Assembly (NCBI GenBank): GCA_019649035.1
Contig: BMAT01001593.1
Coordinates: 1 to 28,752, forward strand
Direction: 5' to 3'
Length of the DNA stretch: 28,752 nt
Origin: Elysia marginata
Lineage: Eukaryota > Mollusca > Gastropoda > Plakobranchidae
Shown in pieces: positions 25,101 to 28,520 of this stretch (position 1 is the first letter of the stretch; every line of letters starts with the position of its first letter). The notes below the pieces were generated by a model. The model worked only from the letters and a program-made list of their open reading frames with translations. It did no database searches and was not told where the DNA came from. The translations under genes were made by a program, and so were the position numbers.

Positions 25101-27504
25101 CTCCAGCTGATTTTATAAAGTTTGCCATCAGGTTGCAACTTGGTAAACATTCATACTTTATGTTACTGCAGATGCTGTTATATTAAAGCTTTTTAAGTTG
25201 AAGAGTGAAAAATATTGCCATGATTAATAATTACTGAACGTGAAAAATGTTTTCTAGCTCTACTTACGGACTGAATTCTAAATCTTTAGGGAGTTTGTCA
25301 GGTACATCTGAGTCATAGTAAGTTTCAAAAGGCAATTCACTGAGATGTTTGGCTGAAGTCCTTTCACTTTCCTCATACTCATCATATACTTTTCTCACAG
25401 TATCTGCTAGTCGCTGGGATGAAAGAAAAAAAATTACAACAAATTAGACGCTAATTTTGTATGAATAAGTTTACACTGGTATTCTGAAAGACACTCAATT
25501 TAACAATGAATGTCTCGCATTTAGGATGAATGAGTTGGAAGTCAGAAATTGAGTTTTTGAGAAAATGCCATTGAAAAGCCTAGTTTTTTTTTCTCTATGT
25601 GTCATGTCAATTCAACAAAAAAATTTTAATATTTTTTTTCAGAAAATATCAATAATCTTATAAAATTGCTCACTTATGGAAGCTTAGAAAAATGTTTTGT
25701 TCAAAACAGCAACTTCTTTAACTATAAAAATTGCGACATCCGACTTATGGGCGCAAGATTGCAATCATTGCGTAGTTGTTGGCTGTGACTCAGTCAGTGT
25801 CACAAATATGAGAAACAACTAATTTTATTTCATAAGGTACCTTTTAAGGTGAGTATAGAAACAAAATATATTTAATAGTGTCAAAGAAAGTACTTATCAT
25901 GCACCAAAAGATAAAATCATTTTAATTACGGTAATGATGTACATTATTTGATCTAGTCTTCTAAGCTTTCTTTTCCTATTTTCCATAATTGAAAGGTCTC
26001 TCTTTTATTCAATCACTTGTGACATCATGCCCCAAAATGCAAAATTGACTGAAAGAAGGAATTCAATTTCCTTTGGGGCTAACCTTGGCGGCACTCATCC
26101 TTTCTTCAAAGTATCTTTTCAAGTCTTTCTTTACACTTTGCACAAGTTCAGAGCCATTTTTCTTCTCGGATGTGTAGTTTGCTTTATCCAAGTAACTTTG
26201 AGTTAAGTCCCGCTTGATTCCATCACTGGCCAGCTATTGGTGCAGCAAAAAAAAAAAAAAAAAGAAATTATCACATAAGGAAAAAACCATAAAATTAAAC
26301 AGGATACTTTTAAATTTTTGGTGGGGTTTGTTTTATTAGTCTTAATGAAATATTCAGGGATGCTGGCAGTTTACAAACACAAAGGTTGTTAATTTTTTTT
26401 TTAATTGAAGTTATATATATAGCCTGATGTTGTGGGAATACCAGAAAGCATGTCAAAGGAGACAAAATGAACCTGAAGCATTGGCATTTCAATGTACTGA
26501 CTGCATGAAATTCTGCAGATCAAACGTCATACTTGTGGCTCACAACAGGGGGTGCTTAAAAAGATATGGCCCAGACCCATGGGCTTTTATACCTTTAACA
26601 ATTCATAAAAGTCCCTACTGCCAAAGAAATTTTCAGACTCAAAATAACCTCTACACTCACCTTGATACTAACCATTGGAACACTGTTTTGTAGCGCACAT
26701 TGACTATGATTATTACATACTGCACTTGACCCTTGCACAGTCATCATCAACACTTATCAACTGCCTAATTATAATATTTACATCCACGCAAATTCATTTT
26801 TTGAACAAACTAAATAAAACAAAGTAACATTTATCTTTAATGGGTACATCTTAACTGTATTCAAACCAAATGCAGTATGATTATCTAATCAGTCTTTTAC
26901 TCTTTCTACATTCTACCCCTTTCACAGACATATTATTTTGTTGCATCAGCCAATTTATAACTAAGAAAAACTTAATATTTGACTCATTTAAATAATTAAT
27001 AACAGTTTCTGACGTAATTATTTAGATCCAGACTCACTCAAGACTAGAATTAAAGCTCTCTTTAGCGTAAAACAGAATGGTTTTCAAATTGAAAGAACCT
27101 AAAATTGTTTGCAAACCTCCAAACAATCTCCGAATGAGGTATTGAGGCCATAGTCAAAAGCCCGTATATTGTAATGTAAGTTCTAAGGATGATGAATCAG
27201 CAATGTGTCTGCATTCACTCAGTTAAGCATGTTTCTTAGAGCGTTACCCAAGGATGAAGATATATTATAAACATGTAATTAAATATCATCTACATCTTTA
27301 AAATTACTAATATCATTATCAGTACCATAATTACTATACCTGCAAAATGTAGTTTTCTATAAGCATGGCCCAGTTCTGCACATCACCAGCCAAAGTGCCA
27401 ATAGCTTGTGTTTCCTCTCCACGGTAGCCTTTCACTGTTTCTAAGTGAGGCATTATGCAGGCTATTACCACAAGGACACAGAGGAAGTTGATCCAGCTCA
27501 CCAT
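2777..27504 (-). CDS. CACHD1: CACHD1-like VWA and Cache domain protein, 22 exons found, 3' end missing
   Basis: This is the whole gene span; exons are listed separately. The joined exons total 3253 nt with no in-frame stop, and every junction is GT-AG and phase-consistent. Order in the protein: signal peptide (about 1-24), VWA_N region (about 60-245), VWA domain (about 250-410), first Cache region (about 430-670), second Cache-like region (about 713-900), cysteine-rich segment (to about 1022), charged stretch to 1084. At least nine N-glycosylation sequons show that this part is extracellular. Classical alpha2/delta proteins are extracellular, membrane-anchored partners of voltage-gated calcium channels. 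Vertebrate CACHD1 is a related single-pass membrane protein reported to modulate T-type calcium channels and to bind Wnt receptors. The length before any membrane segment (over 1080 residues) favours CACHD1 over CACNA2D. The specific subfamily is inference; the superfamily is nearly certain. Confidence 0.85.
3179..3226 (-). CDS. CACHD1: Exon 21: short charged exon
   Basis: This 48-nt exon encodes residues 1023-1038, phase 0 at both ends: SNEQPKVYNHKKLVDM. It has no recognisable domain. Support comes from the acceptor TTTCTTTAG|TCTAAC, the donor ATG|GTAAGC, the symmetric phase, and its position between two good exons. As a symmetric microexon it is a candidate for alternative splicing. Confidence 0.7.
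3492..4797. mobile_element. Putative TTAA-bounded DNA element with G/C-rich ends
   Basis: The left end reads TTAA then AGGGGGGTGGGGGGCACCT. The right end, read on the minus strand, is TTAA then TGGAAGG, a G run (C14 on the plus strand, 4775-4788) and CGGCACCT. The two ends are therefore inverted repeats inside a duplicated TTAA, the target preference of piggyBac and Kolobok elements. The 1.3-kb interior has no open frame of note, so it would be a non-autonomous or decayed copy. It lies in intron 20. The ends are imperfect and low in complexity, hence moderate confidence. Confidence 0.45.
4798..5360. other. Rest of intron 20, nothing seen
   Basis: AT-rich intron sequence between the TTAA-bounded element and exon 20. 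I see no splice-supported exon, repeat structure or RNA gene. Confidence 0.4.
5361..5571 (-). CDS. CACHD1: Exon 20: extracellular region after the Cache modules
   Basis: This exon encodes the end of Arg952 and residues 953-1022, ending in phase 0. It reads CYLFDYSANLVMDPDFLTAN and continues through ALDKSQYESVTLGRKEGEVM to a basic stretch KFFKRKES and SCTITPAQPK. The C-Y-L-x-D-x-x-A-x-L-V-x-x-P-D-F-L pattern corresponds to the alpha2/delta CVILDDGGFLLMANHDD segment, the last recognisable Cache strand pair. Acceptor GCATTTCAG|GTGTTAC; donor AAAG|GTGAGA. Confidence 0.92.
6124..6196. repeat. Small inverted repeat in intron 19
   Basis: TGGATCAAGTG at 6124-6134 is matched by its reverse complement CACTTGATCCA at 6186-6196. 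A smaller inverted pair (TCATGG and CCATGA) lies between them. The sequence could fold into a hairpin. It may be a remnant of a small inverted-repeat element or a chance palindrome. Confidence 0.4.
6523..6542. repeat. Subterminal GC hairpin of the hAT-like element
   Basis: Seven-base arms CCGGGGG and CCCCCGG enclose the loop CATGCA. The block GGGGGGTCCGGGGGCATGCA is close to the left end of the hAT-like element. Similar GC-rich subterminal blocks recur in invertebrate DNA transposons. Confidence 0.6.
6766..7141 (-). pseudogene. Decayed open frame inside the hAT-like element
   Basis: One frame from 7141 encodes KMRFLKEGDKSAVKAIVSSV and continues to YKLGDCIFKI near 6977. The reading then passes, by a shift of one base, into a second frame (KLQEEYGVRDVRIRLLAAMA, then a basic KKKHLISHCRSDKHLGILK stretch) that stays open to 6766. 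Both halves have coding-like composition and overlap at 6947-6978, so I infer one frameshifted coding piece of about 125 residues. I do not recognise the family. It may be a captured host exon or the remains of a transposon protein. Confidence 0.45.
7239..7279. repeat. TCTAGA-type short repeat cluster
   Basis: Repeated and palindromic TAGATCTAGATATCTAG units form a local cluster inside the hAT-like element. Related TCTAGATCTAGATC runs occur at about 880-894 and 1116-1136. It is a low-complexity motif with no assigned function. Confidence 0.5.
7457..7581 (-). other. Small ATG-led frame in the hAT-like element, possibly a captured first exon
   Basis: On the minus strand AAAATGGCGGCGGCGGAAG (ATG at 7581-7579) opens MAAAEVICEGKRKAYVCRHR. 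The AANATGGCGGC context is that of animal promoters with a YY1-type element over the start codon, and the surroundings are richer in CpG than the rest of the window. It lies in the same orientation as the decayed frame at 6766-7141. It could be the first exon of a captured or nested gene, but no clean donor and acceptor pair joins them. Confidence 0.3.
8057..8261 (-). CDS. CACHD1: Exon 19: cysteine-rich C-terminal extracellular region
   Basis: This exon encodes the end of Lys884, residues 885-951 and two bases of Arg952. It starts RCYMSEAEGPNKDRRRCATE, then RVEAVTGLDILYDDFQNKTL and SCGQIYNCPNGLPGCTTR. It has six cysteines and one sequon (NKT). In alpha2/delta-type proteins this part follows the KPAVVGIKIDVN region and carries disulfides. 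The junction exon 18-19 gives CYIKRCYM, phase 1. Acceptor ATAAAACAG|AGCGA; donor ACAAG|GTAATT. Confidence 0.88.
8262..9650. other. Intron 18, nothing seen
   Basis: AT-rich intron between exons 19 and 18. I see no inverted-repeat element, exon or RNA gene in it. Confidence 0.5.
9651..9859 (-). CDS. CACHD1: Exon 18: second Cache-like module, cysteine-rich end
   Basis: This exon encodes the end of Ala814, residues 815-883 and one base of Lys884. It begins RPWYKRTSSAPHKTSVSTPY (the P-W-Y and S-x-P-Y signatures of Cache modules), then MDSAGVGKVNTISQAVFEGM, matching the alpha2/delta SGIMVSKAVEIY strand and helix. It ends in a run rich in Cys, Pro and Gly (MGGCPCDVDSDCYI). An internal AAG|GTAAAC looks like a donor, but using it would cut the conserved TISQAVFEG strand. 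Acceptor TTCCTATAG|ACGCC; donor ATCA|GTAAGA, phase 1. Confidence 0.92.
10159..10226. repeat. GAT-rich imperfect microsatellite in intron 17
   Basis: A stretch of imperfect GAT units (ATGATGATGATGATGACAAT and following GATG and GGTG variants) lies about 90 bases downstream of exon 17. It is decayed triplet repeat and does not form part of a supported exon. Confidence 0.7.
10317..10472 (-). CDS. CACHD1: Exon 17: second Cache-like module
   Basis: This exon encodes the end of Arg762, residues 763-813 and two bases of Ala814. It contains RADVLITYPIEKIWRERDFE and then IKWTNVGLRSGVFRTYPGHR, followed by NYDPTA, which continues as RPWY in exon 18. The G-x-x-S-G-V-x-R-x-Y-P-G pattern corresponds to alpha2/delta-1 VVTDGGITRVYPKE. 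It is also clearly related to the GSSTGVTRLYPG of exon 5. Acceptor GCTTTCAG|AGCTG; donor ACAGC|GTGAGC. Confidence 0.93.
10473..11099. other. Intron 16, nothing seen
   Basis: Ordinary AT-rich intron with canonical ends. A minus-strand frame at 10860-11048 has no splice-site or similarity support. Confidence 0.5.
11100..11247 (-). CDS. CACHD1: Exon 16: start of the second Cache-like region
   Basis: This exon encodes the end of Ala713, residues 714-761 and two bases of Arg762. It reads APQSHCDPIRYSYNDSLAEK then a helix TLEAHKWINGVDEDKGCDIK. The first cysteine matches the conserved APRDYC cysteine of alpha2/delta proteins, and the segment corresponds to the helix before the second double-Cache strand set. 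One sequon (NDS). Acceptor CCGGTTGCCCAG|CACC; donor GTCAG|GTACGG. The phase fit to exon 15 chooses this acceptor over nearby AGs. Confidence 0.88.
11248..11844. other. Intron 15, nothing seen
   Basis: AT-rich intron between exons 16 and 15. No repeat, exon or RNA gene is visible. Confidence 0.5.
11845..12037 (-). CDS. CACHD1: Exon 15: helical linker between the Cache regions
   Basis: This exon encodes residues 649-712 and the first base of Ala713. It is charged and mostly helical: YYNLLKMYASPLLRKELPNM followed by YELIDVRERELRYPGLRITY, then KHSTIFL, which joins exon 16 to give HSTIFLAPQSHCD. This corresponds to the SGYTFIAPRDYC landmark of alpha2/delta-1. One sequon (NDS) is present. Acceptor CTAAAACAG|GAATTTC; donor TTGG|GTACGT, phase 1. 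The sequence beyond the donor stays open for some 20 codons but diverges from the family. Confidence 0.9.
12038..13040. other. Intron 14, nothing seen
   Basis: AT-rich intron of about 1 kb. A minus-strand frame at 11991-12275 is mostly the run-in to exon 15 and is not coding beyond it. Confidence 0.5.
13041..13109 (-). CDS. CACHD1: Exon 14: first Cache region, last strands
   Basis: This short exon encodes residues 626-648 (69 nt, phase 0 at both ends). It reads TYFYASITNMDYSFAFSLAS and then EDM. It matches the alpha2/delta TYTWTPVNGTDYSLALVLP segment, the closing beta strands of the Cache domain. Acceptor TTTTGCACAG|ACATAC; donor ATG|GTGAGA. Because it is small and symmetrical it could be skipped without a frameshift, which would remove a core strand. 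Confidence 0.9.
13110..13538. other. Intron 13, nothing seen
   Basis: Intron of 429 bases. A small palindromic patch ATGACGCACATGGTACGTCA near 13329-13348 is the only local structure and may be chance. Confidence 0.45.
13539..13685 (-). CDS. CACHD1: Exon 13: first Cache region, helical insert
   Basis: This exon encodes residues 577-625, phase 0 at both ends. It begins LLEDPIYIPISGLEQDNGSP and continues through an acidic helix (AEFSEIEDAMIRGETGVKFI) to QKARDGKAR. It corresponds to the alpha2/delta segment between HPNLQP and the TYTW strand. Acceptor CTATGCTTCAG|CTTCTT. Donor choice: AGG|GTAGGT ends in phase 0 as exon 14 requires; GTAG|GTAAAT four bases later would not. With the chosen donor the junction reads KARTYFYASI. 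Confidence 0.9.
13686..14713. other. Intron 12, nothing seen
   Basis: AT-rich intron of about 1 kb with several short open frames on both strands. None has splice-site support or a recognisable product. Confidence 0.5.
14714..14858 (-). CDS. CACHD1: Exon 12: first Cache domain core
   Basis: This exon encodes the end of Lys528 and residues 529-576. It reads YVGVVGIDATLDEIENFLKK and SFLINSNGGVIFHPKLKP. These are the most recognisable Cache sequences: the V-G-V-x-G-x-D strand that follows the ligand pocket, and the N-x-G-x-x-x-x-H-P strand pair. Alpha2/delta-1 has the same order (VMGVDVSLEDI, then DPNGYVLLHPNLQP). Acceptor TCTTTCAG|ATATG; donor AAAG|GTAAGT, phase 0. Confidence 0.96.
15191..15409. 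repeat. Direct repeat pair in intron 11
   Basis: The 21-base sequence ACTCAGTTATGGTCATTTTGT occurs at 15191-15211 and again at 15389-15409, followed in both by a TAAAATTT-type run. The copies lie 198 bases apart in the same orientation. This suggests a degenerate tandem duplication of about 200 bases or a pair of repeat fragments. Confidence 0.65.
15520..15617 (-). CDS. CACHD1: Exon 11: first Cache region, ligand-binding strand
   Basis: This exon encodes residues 496-527 and two bases of Lys528. It reads YENALWTAPYLDSWGLNLMI then TYAVPVTSKLTGK. The W-T-x-x-Y-x-D-x-x-G-L-x-x-x-I-T pattern is the conserved entry to a double Cache domain: in alpha2/delta-1 the equivalent is the WTNVYLDALELGLVIT segment. 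The acceptor is TGTTTAAAG|TATGAG and the donor is GGGAA|GTAAGT. The exon is short but has a strong family signature. Confidence 0.93.
15618..16024. other. Intron 10, nothing seen
   Basis: Short AT-rich intron. The open frame that covers it on the minus strand is the upstream extension of exon 11 and is not supported as coding. Confidence 0.5.
16025..16246 (-). CDS. CACHD1: Exon 10: end of VWA, first Cache helix, dibasic RTKR site
   Basis: This exon encodes residues 422-495, phase 0 at both ends (222 nt). It begins with the last VWA strand ARIFSYLIVEDAEKFPGRLA, then CDHNGSMLKLLTGENLIT and a helix QMANYFEFLSAIAITNKG, which match the part of alpha2/delta proteins where the VWA domain gives way to the Cache region. 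Residues 481-484 are R-T-K-R, a furin-type cleavage motif, followed by an acidic tail with sequon NAS. Acceptor CTATAACAG|GCTCG; donor GAG|GTTGGT, a little weak. Confidence 0.92.
16369..16599. mobile_element. Small TTAA-flanked inverted-repeat element, 231 bp
   Basis: The left end reads TTAA then CCCTCAGACGG. The right end, read on the minus strand, is TTAA then CTCTCAGAAGG. The two match at 9 of 11 bases inside a TTAA duplication (16365-16368 and 16600-16603). A CCYT start and a TTAA target are typical of piggyBac-type MITEs. There is no open frame. It lies in intron 9. The inverted repeat is short, so chance cannot be excluded. Confidence 0.5.
17239..17342 (-). CDS. CACHD1: Exon 9: VWA domain, late part
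   Basis: This exon encodes the end of Gly387 and residues 388-421, ending in phase 0 (donor AAT|GTAAGA; acceptor TTTTGCAG|GTTACT). It contains YYTRSGYVPGPICKYNFTSV and VVMEKNKDLVPN. In this family the stretch joins the TDG strand to the last VWA strand and contributes a cysteine pair with exon 8 (CGPG and ICKY), which I infer may be disulfide-bonded. One sequon (NFT) is present. This insert between TDG and the next strand is longer than in classical alpha2/delta proteins, one reason for preferring CACHD1. Confidence 0.88.
18067..18082. repeat. AT dinucleotide repeat in intron 8
   Basis: Eight AT units in a row. The rest of intron 8 (17343-18865) is ordinary AT-rich sequence in which I see no exon, inverted-repeat element or RNA gene. 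Confidence 0.8.
18866..18987 (-). CDS. CACHD1: Exon 8: VWA domain, third MIDAS aspartate
   Basis: This exon encodes the end of Glu346, residues 347-386 and one base of Gly387. It reads KGFDTAFGLLKSVPRTGCLS and then the buried strand IIVFATDGKDTDGED. The D of ATDG (about residue 373) is the third conserved MIDAS position of VWA domains. The acceptor is TTTATTTCAG|AAAAGG and the donor is TCCAG|GTAAAT. Only one frame of this exon is open. The VCxCxP-like end (DVRCGPG) continues into exon 9. Confidence 0.93.
18988..19683. other. Intron 7, with an unexplained minus-strand open frame
   Basis: The minus-strand frame 19515-19186 is open for 109 codons in AT-rich DNA and starts MTEQKSDICKIRQKLSKMRS. 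It has balanced amino-acid use, but the opposite strand is also open over most of it and no splice sites or family motif support it. It may be a fossil gene fragment or chance. Confidence 0.3.
19684..19812 (-). CDS. CACHD1: Exon 7: VWA domain, middle part with MIDAS threonine
   Basis: This exon encodes the end of Lys303, residues 304-345 and two bases of Glu346. It holds the helical KDLKEKISKLKAGGTSEL; the T of GGT (about residue 342) is the expected second MIDAS element. The acceptor is CGTCCAG|ATCGC. Two overlapping donors lie four bases apart: GA|GTATGT (exon end 19684) and TAT|GTAAAA (exon end 19680). Only the first gives phase 2, which exon 8 requires, and it yields GGTSELEKGFDTAF, the normal VWA spacing. 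The second puts a stop codon into exon 8. Confidence 0.9.
20039..20072. repeat. CT microsatellite in intron 6
   Basis: About 17 CT units with one interruption (CTCTCACTCTCT), followed by a T run. The rest of intron 6 (19813-20864) shows no exon or element. Confidence 0.95.
20865..20993 (-). CDS. CACHD1: Exon 6: VWA domain, MIDAS serines and first helix
   Basis: This exon encodes the end of Ser260, residues 261-302 and two bases of Lys303. Joined to exon 5 it completes the MIDAS D-C-S-F-S (258-262), a full DxSxS motif, followed by MKGEKFSIAKAVAITVINTL, the first VWA helix, and the next strand (YVNVICA). The acceptor is TATTTGCAG|CTTTTC and the donor is GGAAA|GTGAGT. It is separated from exon 5 by the largest low-complexity intron in the window. 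Metal coordination by this motif is known for alpha2/delta proteins and is inferred here. Confidence 0.95.
22048..22318. repeat. Compound AAT/AAC/AGC microsatellite in intron 5
   Basis: It begins with 22 uninterrupted AAT units (22048-22113) and passes into AAC, AGC, AGT and GAT variants up to about 22318. Long poly-Asn, poly-Ile and poly-Val frames on both strands are artefacts of this repeat. A strand-complementary TTATTATTATTACTG-like stretch follows at about 22378-22470, so the two halves could pair as a large imperfect hairpin. Confidence 0.95.
23157..23321 (-). CDS. CACHD1: Exon 5: end of VWA_N with Cache-like signature, and start of the VWA MIDAS
   Basis: This exon encodes residues 206-259 and most of Ser260. 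It carries WQYFGSSTGVTRLYPG and YDPRVRPWYIQATSGPKD, hallmark sequences of the alpha2/delta and CACHD1 family just before the VWA domain. It ends with the first VWA strand VIIILDC, in which Asp258 is the first MIDAS aspartate. The acceptor is TTGACAG|GTGGC and the donor TGTAG|GTAAGA, phase 2. The GVTRLYPG and RPWY pattern appears again in exons 17-18, so the protein holds two copies of the same module. Confidence 0.95.
24424..24529. mobile_element. Short inverted-repeat element (MITE), about 106 bp
   Basis: The left end ACAGTGGAACCCCTAAATGA (continuing AGACC) and the right end, read on the minus strand, ACAGTGGAACCTCTGAATTA (continuing AGACC) match at 22 of 25 bases. The element is almost all inverted repeat with a short centre. 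The ACAGTGGAACC start resembles mariner-type MITEs. A TA lies directly outside the left end, but the right flank reads GA, so the target duplication is not confirmed. It lies in intron 4. Confidence 0.75.
24639..24791 (-). CDS. CACHD1: Exon 4: VWA_N domain
   Basis: This exon encodes the end of Pro154, residues 155-204 and the start of Arg205. The acceptor is AAAATTTTCAG|GTATTTTCG and the donor is TTGAG|GTAAGT. It reads RQPVSFLNSTIKIADEVPRD followed by a helical LTRKLEETFRENAKND stretch. This is the typical alpha2/delta arrangement: a beta strand with a hydroxyl-rich motif, then an amphipathic helix before the W-x-Y-F-G-x-x-T-G sequence in exon 5. Two sequons are present (NST and NDS). Confidence 0.88.
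24827..25074 (-). mobile_element. 5'-truncated non-LTR retrotransposon, C-terminal end of ORF2
   Basis: The minus-strand frame encodes KQRGRPKTLIVTTLPRDLKS, then LDHLREIAQNKSYWKHLTTA and a stop at 24839. G-R-P-x-T, T-L-x-R-D-L and D-x-x-x-L-x-E-I-A-x-N-K-x-x-W is the pattern of the tail of reverse-transcriptase ORFs in non-LTR elements (the GRPxxxW region). The 3' end is a TAAC-type simple repeat. A perfect 13-bp direct repeat ATAATACTATTAG flanks the piece (24814-24826 and 25075-25087). The insertion is in intron 3, same strand as the host gene, and truncated at its 5' end. Confidence 0.85.
25268..25413 (-). CDS. CACHD1: Exon 3: VWA_N domain, acidic segment
   Basis: This exon encodes residues 106-153 plus two bases of Pro154. 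The acceptor is TTTCATCCCAG|CGAC and the donor is TCC|GTAAGT, phase 2. It is rich in acidic and tyrosine residues (KVYDEYEESERT, FETYYDSDVPDKL). This matches the linker in VWA_N that precedes the conserved YF segment of alpha2/delta proteins, which begins in exon 4. The donor is close to consensus and the phase fits exon 4 exactly. Confidence 0.85.
25414..26083. other. Intron 2, nothing seen
   Basis: AT-rich intron with canonical ends. No element, exon or RNA gene is visible. Confidence 0.5.
26084..26233 (-). CDS. CACHD1: Exon 2: N-terminal helical region of the VWA_N domain
   Basis: This exon encodes residues 56-105, phase 0 at both ends (150 nt). The acceptor is CACCAATAG|CTGG, preceded by a run of 17 T on the coding strand; the donor is AAG|GTTAGC. 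The segment is charged and helical (KKDLKRYFEERMSAAK), as in the N-terminal part of alpha2/delta proteins that leads into VWA_N. Two N-glycosylation sequons are visible (NYT and NGS). It has no catalytic motif, and identity rests on its place between clear family exons. Confidence 0.8.
26427..26693 (+). pseudogene. Zinc-finger-like open frame, probable retroelement fragment
   Basis: The plus-strand frame ends in TAG at 26691-26693 and has no supported start. It contains CTDCMKFCRSNVILVAHNRG followed by C, a C-x2-C-x12-H-x3-C finger, and later YCQRNFQTQNNLYTHLDTNH, a second finger that lacks its first cysteine. Tandem fingers of the form CxxCxxxCxSxxxLxxHxxxC are common at the C-terminus of non-LTR retrotransposon ORF2 in invertebrates, preceding the stop. 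The frame lies in intron 1, opposite in strand to the host gene. A decayed host zinc-finger gene is the alternative. Confidence 0.5.
27340..27504 (-). CDS. CACHD1: Exon 1: start codon and signal peptide
   Basis: This exon encodes residues 1-55. The start is ATG at 27504-27502 in a good context (AAAAAATGG: A at -3, G at +4). Residues 6-18 (NFLCVLVVIACIM) form a hydrophobic core typical of a secretory signal peptide, with cleavage probably near residues 24-26. The mature N terminus then runs into a region (AIGTLAGDVQNWAML) that resembles the start of the alpha2/delta N-terminal region. The donor is CAG|GTATAG, phase 0. The 165-nt exon is followed by a 1.1-kb intron. Nothing upstream in the same frame gives a better start. 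Confidence 0.85.
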
Positions 27505-27650
27505 TTTTTAAATCTTCTTAAAAGTCAATTTAAGATGGATCCAAGTAAATTCATCTGTCTAGGTCCATTTCTTTTTTTCCCCCGATTTTTCAAGTGGTAG
27601 TTTGTGTGTGGCGCTGCTCAGTGGCGACACGGTTTCACAGCTCTTGTATG
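27505..27650 (-). other. CACHD1: Probable 5' untranslated region
   Basis: This stretch lies directly upstream of the start codon on the minus strand. At its far end CTTTTTTGTCACAG|CATAC looks like a splice acceptor, so a leader exon may run from 27650 to the start codon with a further noncoding exon upstream. There is no ATG-led frame in it that competes with the chosen start. I see no TATA box. Confidence 0.4.
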
Positions 27651-27712
27651 CTGTGACAAAAAAGAAGAACCTGAAGAGGACAATAAAGTTATATTGAATC
27701 TTGAATCTTGGT
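27600..27712 (+). repeat. SINE or LINE 3' tail
   Basis: The plus strand reads ACCTGAAGAGGACAATAAAG and then TTATATTGAATCTTGAATCT. AATAAAG followed by a short tandem (TTGAATC twice) is typical of the 3' end of invertebrate retroposons. The body extends left to about 27600 (GTGGCGCTGCTCAGTGGCGA). It lies just upstream of, and may overlap, the host 5' leader. Confidence 0.45.
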
Positions 27713-28404
27713 GAGGGCTCAGCCACACTTTTTAAAATTTTAAACAGCGCTGCAAGTCAACCTGAAAAAAAAACAAAAAAACAATTGATCTAAAGTGAAC
27801 ACCATTCATTTTTATTCGTAGCAGCCTCAGTGTAGGTCAACTGAGGAATCACTTAGCATCCTTACCAAGCTTTATACATATGATTGCTTCCATTTAAAGC
27901 AGATTAATGAGGGATTTCTTTGCTTATAAATACATCAAACCCCCAACTTGTGAACATAGTGTAAATAGATGTAAGGGGTGCTACAGTCAATTAATTTGTT
28001 GACAACAAGGTCTGAAACAGTGTAACATTTTTATCATTGCAAGGGACACAGCAATTTAAGGTGGAAAGAAGATTAACAGAGTGGGTTCCCTTGTTGGCAG
28101 ACAAAGGGTTTTGACAATGATGAGAAAAGGATGGGGTCAGCTTGGAAAGCTTGCCTAGGACCAGAGTGGGTGGCATTTACTTGTGTGTGGCCTATACCCT
28201 GCCAAAGGTGAAGGGCACTGATGATGATTGTCCACTGATTGTGGACTGGACTTAAAGAACATACATGAACATGCACAACAAAGAAACGAGTAACAACTGG
28301 TCAAAATTTAACAATTTAATAACATAAACACTTAATTAAATTTTACAAATAACATATATGTATATCAATACAGGTATAACATCTAATTTCTCAGCTACTA
28401 TGGC
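27713..28404. other. 5' flank of the gene, no gene seen
   Basis: The stretch contains no supported exon. It is the expected promoter side of the minus-strand gene, but no core promoter motif stands out. Short minus-strand frames near 27991-28276 have no family signature. Confidence 0.35.
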
Positions 28405-28520
28405 CAGGGCTTGAAATAGACCGCGGCACCGCGGCAATTTGCCGTGGTGCCCTTGTAATTTGCCGTAATGCCCTCGAAATCAGAGGGTCAACCGCGGCAA
28501 TTTTTGCCGTGCCCTTGTTT
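28405..28520. repeat. GC-rich repeated units, possible hAT-type transposon end
   Basis: The block begins CAGGGCTTGAAATAGACCGC, which resembles hAT termini. It continues with degenerate units of about 25 bases: CCGCGGCAATTTGCCGTGGT then GCCCTTG, followed by TAATTTGCCGTAATGCCCTC and CCGCGGCAATTTTTGCCGTG. Each unit is itself nearly palindromic. No matching right end is seen before 28752, so the element would extend beyond the window. Confidence 0.45.
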
